Assembly: GCF_029227915.1 (NCBI RefSeq)
Contig: NC_079879.1
Coordinates: forward strand, 18,288,001-18,352,000
Direction of reading: 5' to 3'
DNA length: 64,000 bases
Source: Hydractinia symbiolongicarpus
Lineage: Eukaryota; Cnidaria; Hydrozoa; Anthoathecata; Hydractiniidae
Numbering within the stretch: the stretch's first letter is position 1; the number at the start of each line of letters is the position of its first letter. The position numbers and the translations under genes are program-made. The notes under the pieces were generated by a model. It saw only the letters and a program-made list of their open reading frames with translations. It did not search any database and had not been told where the DNA came from. Positions 1 through 12,504 of the stretch are shown here, one piece after another.

Positions 1-74
1 TGCGCCCGTTCTTCCTGAACAGCTTTGCAATGTGTTTTGCTGTAAAATTATCGGTCTCATGTACTCATTTGAAC

Positions 75-1130
75 TTATATGTTGGTCTTTGGTTTCTGTG
101 TCATAGTCCAGCCGTACAGGTTGTCCGCACCGAGGTACTGCAAGTACGAGAATTGTACATCTGGATTATACTGCTTACCCATATACTTGTTATTTTCTTT
201 GGCATAGCAATGTACTGTTTGTGTGATCCCTCCACAAATATCCTTTTTAACCATAAGGAGCATGTCAGGATCCGTTAGAAGCTCCAATTCTATTCCTGTC
301 TGCTAAGGCTAGGCTTAGAGAAGTGCGGAAGTACGCAGTGTCCACATTGTAGTTCTCGACGCAACGTCTCCGGAATTCTTAAACACATCTGCAAGGAGTA
401 TCACATCAGTGGCGAGGTAGGTTTCGTGATGATCACCCTCTGACGAAATGCAATACTTCCATACTTTTTGTTTTCTATAGTAAACTCAACATAAAAGGCA
501 TTTCCGCCAAAGACTGCAAGAGTTTTCGTCGGAAATGCCTTTTATGTTAAGTTTAATGTAGAACCATTTTTAGGGGACAACTCCGTCTTCTCGAGGCATT
601 CCTATACATCTATATACTCGTATGGAGGATATACGCCCTTGAGTCGGATCAGCTTTAATAGGTCTTCATACTTGACGAAGCATCTGAGATTTCTCACTGT
701 TTATCGCTCAGGTACCCTAACCCTAACAGTTTGTCTAGACTCGAGGGCATAAATCTACAGCTATTGATGAACCTGAGCTCTATGGTCTTGAATACCTGCT
801 TTCCGTATGAATTTGTGATGCCCCCAGTGGCACATCGACTTTCACGTTAAAAGTGATGTACTTCTCTGAATTCTCCGCACTTCAGCCTATGTCTTGTATA
901 TTGTATTTCTCTCCTATATTGTATCTTTCCTCGAGCTCTCTGATGAACAGATGTGTGTCGCAGCCGCTCAGATTGTGGAAGATGATCGGAATGTGCTTGG
1001 GGATCTTACACTTCAGGCTGCAAGCGTTGCGCCTCAATAGAGACATCTGCATTGACAGTGGCCTCCGACCTTTCCATTCTTTGCAGAGTCGTTGAATGGC
1101 TTCATGCGATGTGACATTCTGTCCCCTCGT
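75..1130 (-). pseudogene. Broken protein-primed family-B DNA polymerase (Polinton/Maverick-like)
   Basis: Reading the minus strand from about 1130 down to 75 gives pieces of one family-B DNA polymerase in the expected order. First is a Cys/His-rich stretch with PFNDSAKNGK and HCQC. Next is the exonuclease-side block around 880-1090 with KCKIPKHIPIIFHNLSGCD, then a block around 600-800 with FINSCRFMPSSLDKLL, and finally the palm block at 75-290 with ELLTDPDMLL and ADNLYGW. Blocks lie in different frames with stops between them, and a palindromic insertion splits the middle. In the palm block the residue where family-B polymerases carry the motif-A catalytic aspartate reads as glycine, so it looks dead. 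Self-synthesising Polinton/Maverick elements and their virus-like relatives encode such enzymes. No integrase, capsid or protease partner was recognised nearby. The family call is from motif recognition; the exact subfamily is open. Confidence 0.8.
481..555. repeat. Perfect-looking hairpin inside the polymerase relic
   Basis: Two 26-base arms (481-506 and 530-555) are inverted copies with one mismatch, separated by a 23-base loop. The arms read out from TAAACT at the left edge to AGTTTA at the right. The hairpin interrupts the polymerase pseudogene, so it arrived after or during decay; it may be a very small foldback or MITE-type insertion. Confidence 0.75.
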
Positions 1131-2219
1131 TGTACTCTCTCCTTAGCACGTCTGTGCGCTCCGTAATTAGCTGCTGTGGGAAGTTTCGTGTACCGTATTT
1201 CCACTATTTAGCACCGCCGCTTATTAGAAGAGCAAAAAAAAATGACAAGGCGACGATCTTTATTCTAATTTTATTGAGTTTTTTTTTTTGTAGATTCTTT
1301 CACTTCTATCTCTAAATGTGAATAATTTTCTTTTTCATCAATTACTCGTACAGGATTTTGGAATATTTTTTATTCATTGCAAAACATTTAAACTTGGCTG
1401 GAACAACAAGTCCAATTCTCTTTCTCACTACATTCGCTATAAATAAAATAAGAATCGTCTGCTTTCCAAAAATATTCAAAAAATATACATTGAAGTATTT
1501 CTTTTTTGTTGGTAATTTGCGTGTGTCGTGGACATTGTTTCATTTCTTTCACTTGTGTTCCCATTCAGTTCTCTAATCAACCCAGACGACATAACATTTA
1601 AATTGAGTTCTTGATTTCCAAACTGATATGTTTGATTGTGAACTGGGGGGTCTTCCCTGATTGCTTCCCCGCATATGCGATACATTCAAACAATAGAACA
1701 CTCGATTTATCGTTCGTATAAACTTTATAAGAATGCTGTGTCATGTCGGCCTTGCATTCCGACAGCGTTTGCCACTGTTTCGCTTAACACCTAAACTTGG
1801 AAAAAATGAATAAACATATGCAACAATTGCATTGTTTACACATTCATAATGTTAAATGTTATAATGTTAAAGTAGCTGTAAAGGTAAATGTGACAAATGT
1901 AGGTGCTCTTCAGTGATTCAATCCCAAATCCTATTCAAAAAGGATCAACAAGTTGTTTCCAAGAAATATTTTGACCTTCAAACTATGAAAAAAAAAAAAA
2001 AAACATATTTAAAGGTGAAATGCAGAAAAAACAAGTTTATAAGTAACAACACTGACAAGTTTGATATAGAGTACTGACAGGTAAATATGACAGGGATTAC
2101 TAGTTTTAAATAAATAAGGTATACATGAAGATTTCTTGTGTTTCTGTTCTAACTTGAATTTTCAAGGCAATTTGTGTTGTTTTTAACAGGTGTGATACAT
2201 CTGCCATACAGTAAACCTT
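1131..2219. other. No recognisable gene
   Basis: AT-rich sequence between two transposon relics. Short open frames exist at 1358-1576 (+) and 1476-1685 (-), but neither shows a domain, low-complexity bias aside. Part of it could be further decayed polymerase-element sequence. A 17-base A run is at about 1986-2002. Confidence 0.5.
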
Positions 2220-3910
2220 CTAATTATAAGAAAACGGATTCCATGTCCAATGCATGTTGTCATCATCTTCAGTTAGTAATATTTTAAAAAACTTGCTGTT
2301 AGAGCTTGCACAATCACAAACAAAAACTCTAACATGAAAGCCTATACCCGTGAGAACTCTAGTTGCCTTAAAAGTGCGTGGATAAAGTTGCGCAGACGTA
2401 AATCCTGTACTTGCAATATATCCAAATGGGTACGTAAATGAAGAAAAAATCCCTCGCACCATATAAACTATAACATGGCTGGCAAAAATCTCTATTAATT
2501 TTAACATGACTACCACTGTCTTCTTCGTTTACTTCCAGTTGACATTTTAAATAGTTAAATTCTTTTTTTAAAACTCCCATTTCAGTGAAGCTTACTAATT
2601 AACCAGTTGATTTATTTATATACCAGGTCTGACTTGATTTGCATTTCATCAAAACACAACACTCATTTTTTTCACTTTGGCAGGTTTAACGAATCGGATT
2701 CTTCGATAAGTCGCTAAATTATATCTGGATTAAAGCCAGAGCTACAGTAGTAAACTTGGCATTTTTTCGCAAAGTATTCACATATGTGACAATCCTAAAA
2801 AAGTTAATCTCTTATTTGACATTTCATTGTATGCTTTTGAAGATGTATAATAAATACTTAAACACAAACGTAGTACTAAAGGGCGCCTTCTTATGCTTTT
2901 ATTATCTTTCTTATTTACTTGCTCCTTTTGTTGCTGCCACAGCAACCATTGCGCACTTTTTACATTAAAATCTACTTCTTCGTTATTCATTATTTCCTTT
3001 AATGTTTCTTGTTCTCCAGCTTCAACAGCTACACACTCTGTTCGCATAAGCGACTTGACAGCTGTCTGTTAGCCCTAATCACTGCTTGTCTTTTTTTGTT
3101 TCTGTGCATTTCTTAACGCTCTTGCGGTTCGCCATTTGTCAGGTATTGATGATTCGCTTTTGAGCTATCCACAATTTCTGTTTTTTTCTTTTTAGTTGTG
3201 ATGAGCAGGACTGCTGTGCCACACAAGAACGTAAAAAATTGCTGTATTTCTTACAGGCTTTACACAAGTCAGTTTCGTAAAAAAAGTACAATCTGCATGC
3301 CTCAGGTTTTTGTAATTTTCTTGAATAAGACGGGTATGACATTCCTCTTCAACAAATGCCACAACACTATCAATGCTGACATCACAAAATGTTTTCTTGA
3401 TGACAAGTCTAGATTCAACAACACTGTCATAATCTATTAGGGATTTGCCAATTTTAATTGCTCTTAACTCCCTTGCAAACATCTCAACAGACGAGTCTGA
3501 AAGAACATAGGGCAATTTAGCAAGTAATTTATTATCTTTTTCCATTCGTTGGTTGTACACATTACAAAATCGTGTGTCATCGTAGTCAATAAACACAATT
3601 ATTTCATTAACAACACTTCGGGTTTCATATTTCTGACGGCAATAAACTCTTTAAATGAAAAATAATCATTTGACTTAACAAAATTATTCTCAGAGAAAAA
3701 GTAATCCATCTTCTTCAGATATAATTTTTCAAAAAAAAGGGTTTCATTTCACAAACTTTACAAGTGTTTGTACATGGTTGAAATAAAAACGAGGTTAAAC
3801 AACTTTATTATCCAATCACCTTCTTTTTATCTACAGCAACTGCCACTTAGCAATTTCGGATAGATTTCAGAATCTTCCTCTTCCACTGTAATACCATACC
3901 GATGGAAAAA
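2220..3910 (-). pseudogene. Decayed P-element/THAP9-type transposase
   Basis: Minus-strand blocks follow the order of the P-element/THAP9 transposase family. An N-terminal part around 3910-3190 has a possible metal-binding piece (YGITVEEEDSEIYPKLL) and the run CKACKKYSNFLRSC. A middle block at 3047-2778 contains KSAQWLLWQQQ and RPLVLRLCLSIYY, followed by SKAYNEM. The RNase-H-like block at 2516-2220 has HVIVYMVRGIFSSFTYPFGY, then GFHVRVFVCDCASSNSKFF. The conserved aspartate before CASSNSKFF is kept, but the neighbouring glycine and arginine positions typical of the family read differently. The blocks sit in at least three frames (shifts near 3300 and 2500), so no intact enzyme remains. No N-terminal THAP finger was found upstream. 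The family match is from memory of conserved motifs; a profile search would settle it. Confidence 0.75.
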
Positions 3911-4088
3911 TATCTTACATTTTTGGCTGTTATATCTGTATTTTAGAAAATTTTTTGAACCATATTATTTGCAAAGATCTTGTAGTGCTTCGACGTAAGT
4001 CATCACTATTACGCAGTGAGAAATATAACTATTAAATTAATATAAATATGTATTTCTTAAAAGATCTACTAATTTTTTCTTGCAAATT

Positions 4089-4089
<1 letters not shown>

Positions 4090-4128
<39 letters not shown>

Positions 4129-4436
4129 ATCTATATCTATATATCTATCTATATCTATATATCTATCTATATCTATATATCTATCTATATCTATATATCT
4201 ATCTATATCTATATATCTATATATATCTATATATATATATATATCTATATATATATATATATCTATATATATATATATATCTATATATATATATATATAT
4301 CTATATATATATATATATCTATATATATATATATATATCTATCTATATATATATATATCTATCTATATATATATATATATCTATCTATATATATATATAT
4401 CTATCTATCTATATATATCTATCTATATCTATATCT

Positions 4437-4467
<31 letters not shown>

Positions 4468-4578
4468 TATATCTATATATCTATATATCTATCTATATCT
4501 ATATCTATATCTATATATATATCTATATCTATATATATATATATATCTATATCTATATCTATATCTATATCTATATCT

Positions 4579-4668
<90 letters not shown>
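4090..4668. repeat. TA / TCTA compound microsatellite
   Basis: About 580 bases made only of TA dinucleotides and ATCT/ATATCT tetra- and hexanucleotides, starting and ending in pure (TA)n. Open frames across it on both strands (alternating Ile-Tyr or Ile-Asp) are low-complexity by-products, not genes. The nesting of (TCTATATCTATA)n blocks inside TA tracts suggests repeated slippage of one point-mutated unit. Confidence 0.97.
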
Positions 4669-4670
<2 letters not shown>

Positions 4671-7600
4671 ATAGCTAGTTTTTACTACACATATTTTTGA
4701 CGTTTTTCCACTCTCTCTCAAAAACAGAGTTTTCTTGTGCTGTTTACATATGGCTAATAAAATTTAGAAGCCACTTAGAACTCAGCCTTCAGGGAATATG
4801 TATTTGAATTGCTTTTAAAAACGTAAACAAACGCAAGTGTGCCATAAATCTGTGTATATCGAGTGAACTTTGCATCGCGCATAGTTTCAAAGAATACCGC
4901 TTTCAATAGAAATTTGAATAGAATTTAAATGGACGATTCGTGAGTTGTATCTCCTGTCCTTTCATAGCACCATTGTATTTTGTTGCAAGACTTTTAATGA
5001 TTTAACAAAAAACTGCGTGTCTAATATGAAAGCGCGCAATGGATTGCTTGCGAGTACGAGCTTAGTTATTATGATACAGAAGAGTTAAAATCTCATTCTT
5101 TTGAAAATGAAAGGACTGGCAACCAGTTCCTTCTTCAAACAGAAGAAGAACTTATTTATCACCCACGCTGTTCTGAAGACTACGCCACATAAGGGGAAAG
5201 ATTCAGAACAAAAACTGATGTATTTTTTAAAAAAACACTAAAAAAAAGACATTCATTTTTCACATGGCAAATAGAAACATAGAAAATACATTAAATATAA
5301 TATAATTTAAGAGTAAAAGAATAATCCAGAAAGTAGATAGATAACCAAATGCACGTTAACAAATTTGGTTAGCCAGTAAATAGGCAAATTTAACAGACTT
5401 TACTACTTTTAGCGTCAGCTTTTTTTACCTAACATCTTCGATCGTTGCAGTATCAAAATCGCAACACTTACATTTTTACTTTTTTAATTAATTTAATGAT
5501 GTTCTGTTATGATGAAGGTAAAAGATTCGCTAATGTAAAACCTCGTTTAGATTTATTTTCCAACTGCTAAAACAATTACTCGCTAAAATTTGTATTTAAG
5601 TCATTTTTTTTATTAAGAAACATTTTCAAATATTGAAAAGCATCACGAATATTTCTTCTGGATAACCATTCAAAAACTAGTAAAGTAATATGTATAAAAG
5701 TTCTGTTCTTCCATGGGTCCTGTTAAAAAGGGCGGATTCACTTTGGCCACTGATAATTCCAAATTTTATATTTTCCTAATGGTAAGGCTGGTATACCATT
5801 CAATGTTTGATACGGGCGATTAATATGTTTTCACATAACAAAAATAAAATGCAAGATCGCAACAATACAATACACATTGTTTAATGAGAGAAGTTACGGA
5901 AATTTCCCAGAAAATACAGCTAAGTCATTTTTTATTTCGCGCTTATATAAACACATATAAGTAAATTCATAACAAACGAAACTACGCAGGCTTAAATATA
6001 AGGCTGCGTAGTTTCGTTTGTTATGAATTTACTTCAAAAAATTCTCTTCTCTGAAAAGTAGAACAGTTCCTACTTTTTGGAGGCGAAATATTTCACTGCA
6101 ACTAATCACAACGAAATCATTAGGCTTCTATTTTTAAAAAAAAAACTTACTAAAAAGAATTTAAAATAACAGTTTTGTTTTTTATACCCAAAAAAGCGTT
6201 TACATTCAGCATCTTCCAATTCGCTGCACGCTTTTTCCATTTCTCGTGAAAATCAAAAAGATACTTTGCAGCTAATTCGCCTGCGAACTCGCCATTCACA
6301 ATTCGCTCTGTGAAAATCCGCTTTTGTAGGCAACGCAAAAGAATAGACATGCCAAATTCATAAAATCTGAAATGTTACTGAAATAAAAAACAACTTATTC
6401 AGCCTGAAGAAAAGGGATTTACAACTTGATTGAAATAAACATTGACTTTACTAAAAAATTCACAATAATACAAAATCTAAAAAACTAATTCTAAAATCTA
6501 CAAAACGGTAAAACAAAACAATACAGAAATAATGAATACGGAACTTTTTCGGCAATTTTTCATTAAATAATTTGAAGAAAGAGATTAGCTAGGTACAAAA
6601 TGTTGTACTTTAGTATAAATATAACGCTAAAAGAAATACACGTCGTTTTTTATAAGAAACATGAAATTTGAGTTGAGTCTGACTGTTTCTTGATATTTTT
6701 ATTTTTTTATCTAGAAATGTTTCTTTAAAATTATTATTTTTAATTTCCCACAGGGAACGTTTTTGTGTTCACTTGTAGTTTAAAAAGATGATAGCTCAAA
6801 AAAAAAAAGAAAAAAAAAGATGAAAATAGACAAGGGTGATTGTGTTCAAAATATCTTTCACAACATCAGTCCACACAATATCTCACAGTTAAATTACTAT
6901 ACATGTACTTATTGTTTAGTACTAGACTTTATTATTTAATCACAAAAATGATGCTGCTAACTTAGCCTGTCTTAAAATAATGGTAATTTGAGCCTCCTGT
7001 TTCTAAAACCGTGTTTCTTATAAAAAAACACGTGATCACATAGAACAAACACCGTGCCGATAAAAGCATGAAAACTGCAACAATCATATTCACAGCCACA
7101 GAAGATATTAAATACAAAATCATTAAAAAATTGTGCAATTAAAAATAACATTATCAACAACTTACGTCGCTTATCAGTAACAAAAAGTCGTTAAAAGCAA
7201 CTAATATTATTTACTACCCAAAATATCTATCCAACTTTTTTTGCCGACATCGTTTTTACTGACATTATTTTTTACCGCTTTTTCTTTTTCTTTTTAGGGC
7301 ATTAAAAACCGATGTGTTTTAAAATTTAAGATCATACGAAATTAGGAAATTTCAAGTTCACAATTAAAATTGTTAAGATTTGCTAATTCCCTTTGCAAGT
7401 ATGATATTTAGTATCTATTCTTCTTTCACATAGTGTTTGTTTTGAAAACAAATTGTTTTCTATTATTTTTTCTAAAAGTTAGTCCTCAAAAGTGACAATG
7501 TTGGTAAAATTAATCAGTAAATAAATTCTGTGTAGGTGACTCTTTTTGCTAACTTTTTTAGTCGACCTTTTTTACCGATAAACTAACCCTACCAAAACTA

Positions 7601-7821
7601 AGCATTTATACAGCAGTAAAACACATAAAGAGCAGCCAGCTACTCTTTCCTTATATCATACGCATTACACACACACACACAAAAAAAATACATTGATCAT
7701 GTATTAATAAACATCGTATCAAATTGAACATCAATTCTTTAATTTCGATGTTACATTTAACAGGTTACAAAAGATAATTGACACATTGTGGAACCCACTA
7801 TTCCAGCATGATGGCTAAAAT
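4669..7821. other. No recognisable gene; AT-rich
   Basis: Three kilobases downstream of gene B. One stretch at about 5040-5190 (+) reads open as ACEYELSYYDTEELKSHSF and beyond, but has no recognised homology. Minus-strand frames at 6150-6350 and 6972-7160 show no domain. The 3' untranslated region and polyadenylation site of gene B must lie just left of 7822; AATAAA-type strings are too common here to choose one. Confidence 0.5.
5959..6034. repeat. 31-bp-arm hairpin
   Basis: Arms 5959-5989 and 6004-6034 are exact inverted copies of 31 bases. The 14-base middle contains a further CTTA/TAAG pairing after one G-G mismatch, so almost the whole 76 bases can fold. No coding sense is seen. It fits a recent foldback/MITE insertion, because old hairpins would have diverged. 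Confidence 0.9.
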
Positions 7822-8441
7822 CTACTTTGAAATATGTCTTCCTTTTTTTTCTTCAATTATATTACTTATAATCTCAGCAATTTTGACAAGGTTGATTTTA
7901 CGGAGACCTTCATTCAAGACATCAAGACTTAAACGAGGGCTAAACATTTTAATCGCGTTGAACATTTCGTCTGTGGAAGAAGTGTCTGAACGGTTATAGC
8001 CATTTTGAATAGCAGCTATTTTTTCCATTGTCAGATCACAATCTTCTGCTATTATTTTCCAATCTGACGAATTACAACATAAGATTCCTACTCGAAATTT
8101 AACATCATAAGGTAGATCCTTAAGATATACATTGGGAAAATCTTTCAAAAGATCGCCGATTTCGTTTCGTCCATGTTCGCTCGCGACTTCAGCAAACTTC
8201 TTGGTAGACAGGGTAGGGTTACTTGCTTTCAAGTTCTCAAATAAAGCATTACCCAGGTAAACATATTCTGGGTTGCCAAGAGCAATTATGTGATATTCGT
8301 CAAACTTGACTTGATCGTTAATTCTTAACCAGTCACACAGACTCTTCCAGCAGTAATTACCAAAAAGCTTGCCATTCAGACCACGCAGTTTATTCATATC
8401 TTTAAATGTCAACTCCTCCACGTTCAGAGTAACATTTGGTG
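7822..8441 (-). CDS. Last exon of ankyrin/Death gene B (two Death-like domains)
   Basis: The exon starts after a TTTTAG acceptor (exon base 8441, phase 1) and ends at a stop at 7822-7824: 205 residues plus a split codon. Residues about 10-95 form one helical Death-like unit around CWKSLCDWL, ending with EIGDLL. Residues about 105-190 form a second, with the classic spacing DWKIIAEDCDLTMEKIAAI followed by SLDVLNEGL and IAEII. Tandem Death domains usually recruit adaptors or caspases in innate immune or apoptosis signalling; that role is inferred. The preceding donor at 15040 has matching phase 1, giving the join GEKT-A-PNVTL. The exon closely parallels the gene A last exon in length and in both domains. 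The intron between is 6.6 kb and carries the TTAA element. Confidence 0.85.
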
Positions 8442-9003
8442 CTAAAACATTATAACAATATTCAGACGAAGGTTACGCTAGGCGTGCAGCATTTTTTACC
8501 CAAACGAAAATAAGAATATTTTACAGAAAACTCTGATTCAATTATTATATACAAGAAGAATAAAAGTAGTTCCCATTTTTGTTTCGATAATGCTTAAATG
8601 CACAGAAAACAAAAGACAATTCTTTGGAAATTGATTCAATATGTTTTGCTTATTCTTGTCCAATCTTTTAAATTTAAATCATTGAATCTAGTGACTAAAG
8701 ATTTTAACCTCAAAATCAGTCAAAAATTAAGAACTTTAGAATATGCCCAGGCTATTATTTTTGCAAAATAACTTGCAAAGACAAGTCTATAAATATGCTG
8801 AAATAGGCTTTTCTCCTTTTTTTTTGTTTTGCGAAAAATGCGCGTATGTCTCGCTTTCCTAAAAAGTTCACATAAGGTGAAAAAAAACCTAGATCCGTCC
8901 CTGTATTTTCCTTGAAGCTGCAAAAATTATCTGATGTAAAGCATTGACAGTAGTGAATAAATCAGTTAATTGGACAAACCGAAATTATTACTTAATTGTT
9001 AAT

Positions 9004-9025
9004 TGCGCCCCGCCGAAGGGGCGCA
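9004..9025. repeat. GC-rich short hairpin
   Basis: Arms TGCGCCCC and GGGGCGCA are exact inverted copies around a GCCGAA loop. It lies in the most GC-rich patch of an otherwise AT-rich intron (about 9000-9130). The patch may belong to an unrecognised repeat. Confidence 0.8.
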
Positions 9026-9882
9026 CATTTAGTGGACCGCGGGTATATAGTGTTTGTTTTATGTATGGGTTGGGAGAAGTTTTTTTCTTACTCTCAACTT
9101 CGCGGGGGAACTTCGGCTCGAACATCCAACCTAGGTTTGATATAACACAACCTGTGTGTTTGGTACCATCAAGACAAAAATAACACTGATCGAGCAAAAC
9201 TTATCTTGTCTCGGTTTCTTTGTTGTCTCTGAAGATTTGACTGCCATAAAAAATATTAATCGAGATTCTTTTGTTATGTTAATTTAAAGCTTTGTAATAT
9301 TGTCTCGTTTAATATGCTTAAATGTCACTGCAGCCCACGTGAATTTATCTTCAAGAAAAGGTTTGTTTTTCTTTGTCCAAGTTGTTTCGAAACTTGTTAA
9401 CAGTAAGTAGAAGGATTACTTATATTTTATATGAAATTAAACTCAGAACGGTTTATGGCGTTGATCCAAAGGCCGCAATTTATAAATGCATCACAATTTA
9501 AAGTCAATCAAGAACAGAACATTCCGTGTATGGCCATGACTAAAACTGCTTGCATTTTGTTGGTCTTCCCTTCCCGATGGTCTGGCTTGTCGTAATAGCT
9601 TTAATGATGTAGCTAGGGAGCTAAATACTTATTTTTAAATTCTTGCATTTTAGTTAATAGTCGTAAAACTACTCTCACTTGTACTACAGCTATCAAGCTA
9701 GAACTGCACAAAATAGTGCTTTCATTAGAGTCCCTTTTTTCAGAAGCAACAAAAAACTTTTATCCTGCCCTGTGTAATTTTATCAACGAGGGTGCTGATA
9801 AGCCACATACACCGTAAAAAGTATAGGCGTTTTGGGTGAGTAAAATAACTTCTAAAGGAACCTTTGTGAGGCTGCTATCATG

Positions 9883-10216
9883 TATTCTTGCGGTCAGAAT
9901 GTTCTCCTTCTTTGCTCCCCGATGGAGAACAAAGTGGCCTTTTCACGGTCAAACCTTCAAAGTAGCAACCTTACTTAAACAGAATTTACAAGTAAAACGT
10001 CGTTAAAATGTCGCAAAATGGCAAAAATTAAGCAGTATCTAAAACATATTAAAGATTTGACTAAAAAAAAAAGAATTCCTTGAAAAATCCAGTATTGTAT
10101 TTATGAAGATTTCACCACAAAAACATTAATTACGGCATTTGTACCCCATTTCATAATGACTGCTTAACCGGAATACTGGCCCGTGATTGGTTGACACGAA
10201 TCCGACCGCAAGAATA
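9883..10216. mobile_element. Candidate small TIR element (MITE-like)
   Basis: TATTCTTGCGGTC at 9883-9895 is repeated exactly inverted at 10204-10216. The 334-base interior has no open frame of note and contains a secondary short hairpin (TTCTCC and GGAGAA, about 9902-9930). A target duplication is not certain; AT-rich bases flank both ends. It could be chance, but 13 exact bases including a GC-rich core make this unlikely. Confidence 0.45.
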
Positions 10217-11141
10217 TATATAAAAAGATATTTGTTGAATCATGAAAAAATATTGTTGTTCATTGCCCGGAACAGTCAAGTTGAACTGATAAATTAACCA
10301 ATAACATAACATAGTTAGCCCTTGCAGTACAACTAGACGCTACCCACAGTATGTTACAGGTTTCTTTGTTTTCTTCCCTTTTTCATGTTTTTTCTTGAAA
10401 TTATAAATGATGTTGTTGATTTATCAAATCTGACAAATTTATTAATTGAGTGTCTACTCTTTTTTGTATCAACTTGTTGAATTCAATTCGAAAACAATGA
10501 CCAATCAATTTCCTCGATAATAAACAATCAAATTTGTAAAATTCAGTAATTGGATTTCGACAAAATAAGTCCTGTATTGTCCACAGGTTTGAAAATCTTG
10601 TATCGCCTGCTTAATATTATACTTGTTTAACAATGATATCAAAGCCAGCTTGACTAAATTTATATATATATTTTTATTTATATAGTATACCTTTTGTATA
10701 TCACATGGCATTGATTTGTATTGATTTTTAATAAATTCTAACTTTAAATCAGATAAGTAGACAATAATTAAACAACCTAGTATTAATTCAGTTCTGGTAA
10801 AATTGTATTCTTCTTTCTCAATTTTAAATATACTTTCTTTTTCAGATCATTTGTTATCAAACCATGCACCATCAGCATTTTCGAAAAATCTTCAACGAGA
10901 GAAATTTTTTAAGGATTTTATTGGTAACTTAACACAGTAATAATTCATTAAAATTGAAATTGTTCAGAAGTTATTATATATATTCGAATCATGAAGTTCA
11001 TACATAGCAATCCTGCATCCTGGAATTTTCGAGATCAGTTATAAAAAAATCCAGTTAAAGTTTTAACTATTGTTTTAGAATATATACTATATATATGTAA
11101 AAAAAAAAAATTATTTTTTATTTATCAAGTTGTATTTTACG

Positions 11142-11162
11142 TTAAAGGGGAACTCCAGTAAA
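11142..11162 (+). repeat. Left terminal inverted repeat with TTAA
   Basis: TTAA followed by AGGGGAACTCCAGTAAA. It pairs with the right end at 14261-14281 with mismatches at the sixth and fifteenth bases of the repeat. Confidence 0.9.
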
Positions 11163-11454
11163 AATCACTTCTTTCTTTTTTGTTTTATACGTACTCAGAA
11201 AAGCATAAGAAATCAAAAAAAACTTACTTCACTTGTTTTCCTTATTTAAAATCGTTGTACTAGCCTTCGCATATTCAATTTTTTTCTTATAAAAAAACAG
11301 ACAGGCGCGATTTCATTTAGGACTGGACCCGATTATAAACAATGACATCACATCGTGCAGAAAGTTTAAGCGAGCGCAGAGAACGTTCATGTTAAGACTC
11401 TGGCTTACATTTAAATCGCTTTTTGTATGTAAATTACGTTTAAATCTTTAAAAA

Positions 11455-12487
11455 ATGGTTAGTTGCTCTGCGTTTGGATGTACCAATCGATCAGAAAAGT
11501 GTAAAGAAGTCAGTTTTCACAGAATCCCGTCTGTGAAAAAGAAAGAACTCAGACAAAAATGGCTAAACAAAATACGTCGTACAGGTGATCTACCAAGCGA
11601 TCGAAGTTTTTATATTTGTTCGTCGCACTTCACAGATAGTTCTTTTAAAAGGGATCTCCAGGTAATAATCTTCCATATTAAAATATTGCCACTTCGTAAA
11701 AATGCCATTTTAGCTAGTCAACGCGATCAAAGTTTCTCATTTCTTCTTCATTTCATTATTTGTACTTATATCCACAACACAACCAAATAACGTTTTCTAC
11801 ATATTTATATTATAAAAGAACATTATACCAATTTCCAATACAAAGTTATCTAGTTAGACATGTATCTTTCGTAGCGCTCGTAAGTTTCTATTCTTTGTTT
11901 TTCAAAAAAGAAGCTTTTTGATGGAAGGACCTGCCGAATATTTTCAGGGGGTAAATGTGCCCATTTTATTAGCATCATTTCATCGGCGCTACTTCTAATC
12001 TTTGTTTATTTAGGCTGAACTTACTGGTATCAAAAGAAAGAGACAGCTGACCGAGGATGCTGTTCCAACAATTTTTTCTTTTAGTAAGCCTGAAAATTCA
12101 AGAGAATCGACATCAAAAAGATTGGAAACTTTCGCTAAAAAACAAGTGTGTTTTTAAAATTTATGCTATTGCCAAAATGTGAGTTGTGCCTGTCTTTTTT
12201 CTTGGAAGTTATTCTGATCATTTTTTTTCTAGTGTGTTGCAAAGGCTTTAAGTGTGGAGGATGATGTTGACCTTGAAGTATACGCTGAACAAGAAATAAT
12301 TTCATTGGTTAAGGAACAAGGCGTTAGTGCAATTGTGGAAACGGTAGAGAAATCGGTTGGTGCCAATACTTTTACCAGGTCCGTTAGAACACAATGTGAT
12401 CCCTTAGAGGCAATTCATCCTGAGATACAACCAACGAAGGATGTTTTAAAAGTGAAATTTACTCTTCCGCACGGACGATGTAAGTAA
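11455..12487 (+). CDS. THAP zinc-finger protein (transposon-borne, 197 residues)
   Basis: Three exons give one open reading: 11455-11661 (69 codons, donor GTAATA), 12014-12145 (44 codons) and 12233-12487 (84 codons plus stop), all joined in phase 0. The THAP C2CH ligands are Cys4, Cys9, Cys55 and His58, with Trp36 and the signature AVPTIF at residues 85-90, which the exon 1-2 join creates. THAP fingers bind DNA and often lie at the N-terminus of P-element and Kolobok transposases. After residue 90 the chain is acidic/basic linker with no catalytic domain. A canonical GTAAGT donor at 12480, just before the stop, suggests the ancestral exon continued by splicing into a transposase core now deleted. 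The present product would be a stand-alone DNA-binding protein, possibly a repressor of related elements (inference). Confidence 0.8.
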
Positions 12488-12504
12488 AAAAAACTCTTGC
12501 CGAC

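Larger units (their letters stand above)
8442..11141. other. Gene B last intron, 3' part; no gene seen
   Basis: Intronic, AT-rich. It contains a GC-rich hairpin (9004-9025) and a candidate 334-bp TIR element (9883-10216), described separately. Open frames at 8720-8923, 8988-9197 and 10505-10711 (-) carry no recognised domain. TA runs occur near 10665-10690 and 11085-11100. Confidence 0.5.

Noticed and set aside
4048-4678. Long plus and minus open frames of alternating Ile-Tyr, Ile-Ser or Ile-Asp
   Set aside because: They are translations of a TA/TCTA microsatellite with no non-repeat content.
8944-9197. Open frames on both strands over the GC-rich patch
   Set aside because: Inside a gene B intron, no domain recognised; the openness is explained by locally higher GC.
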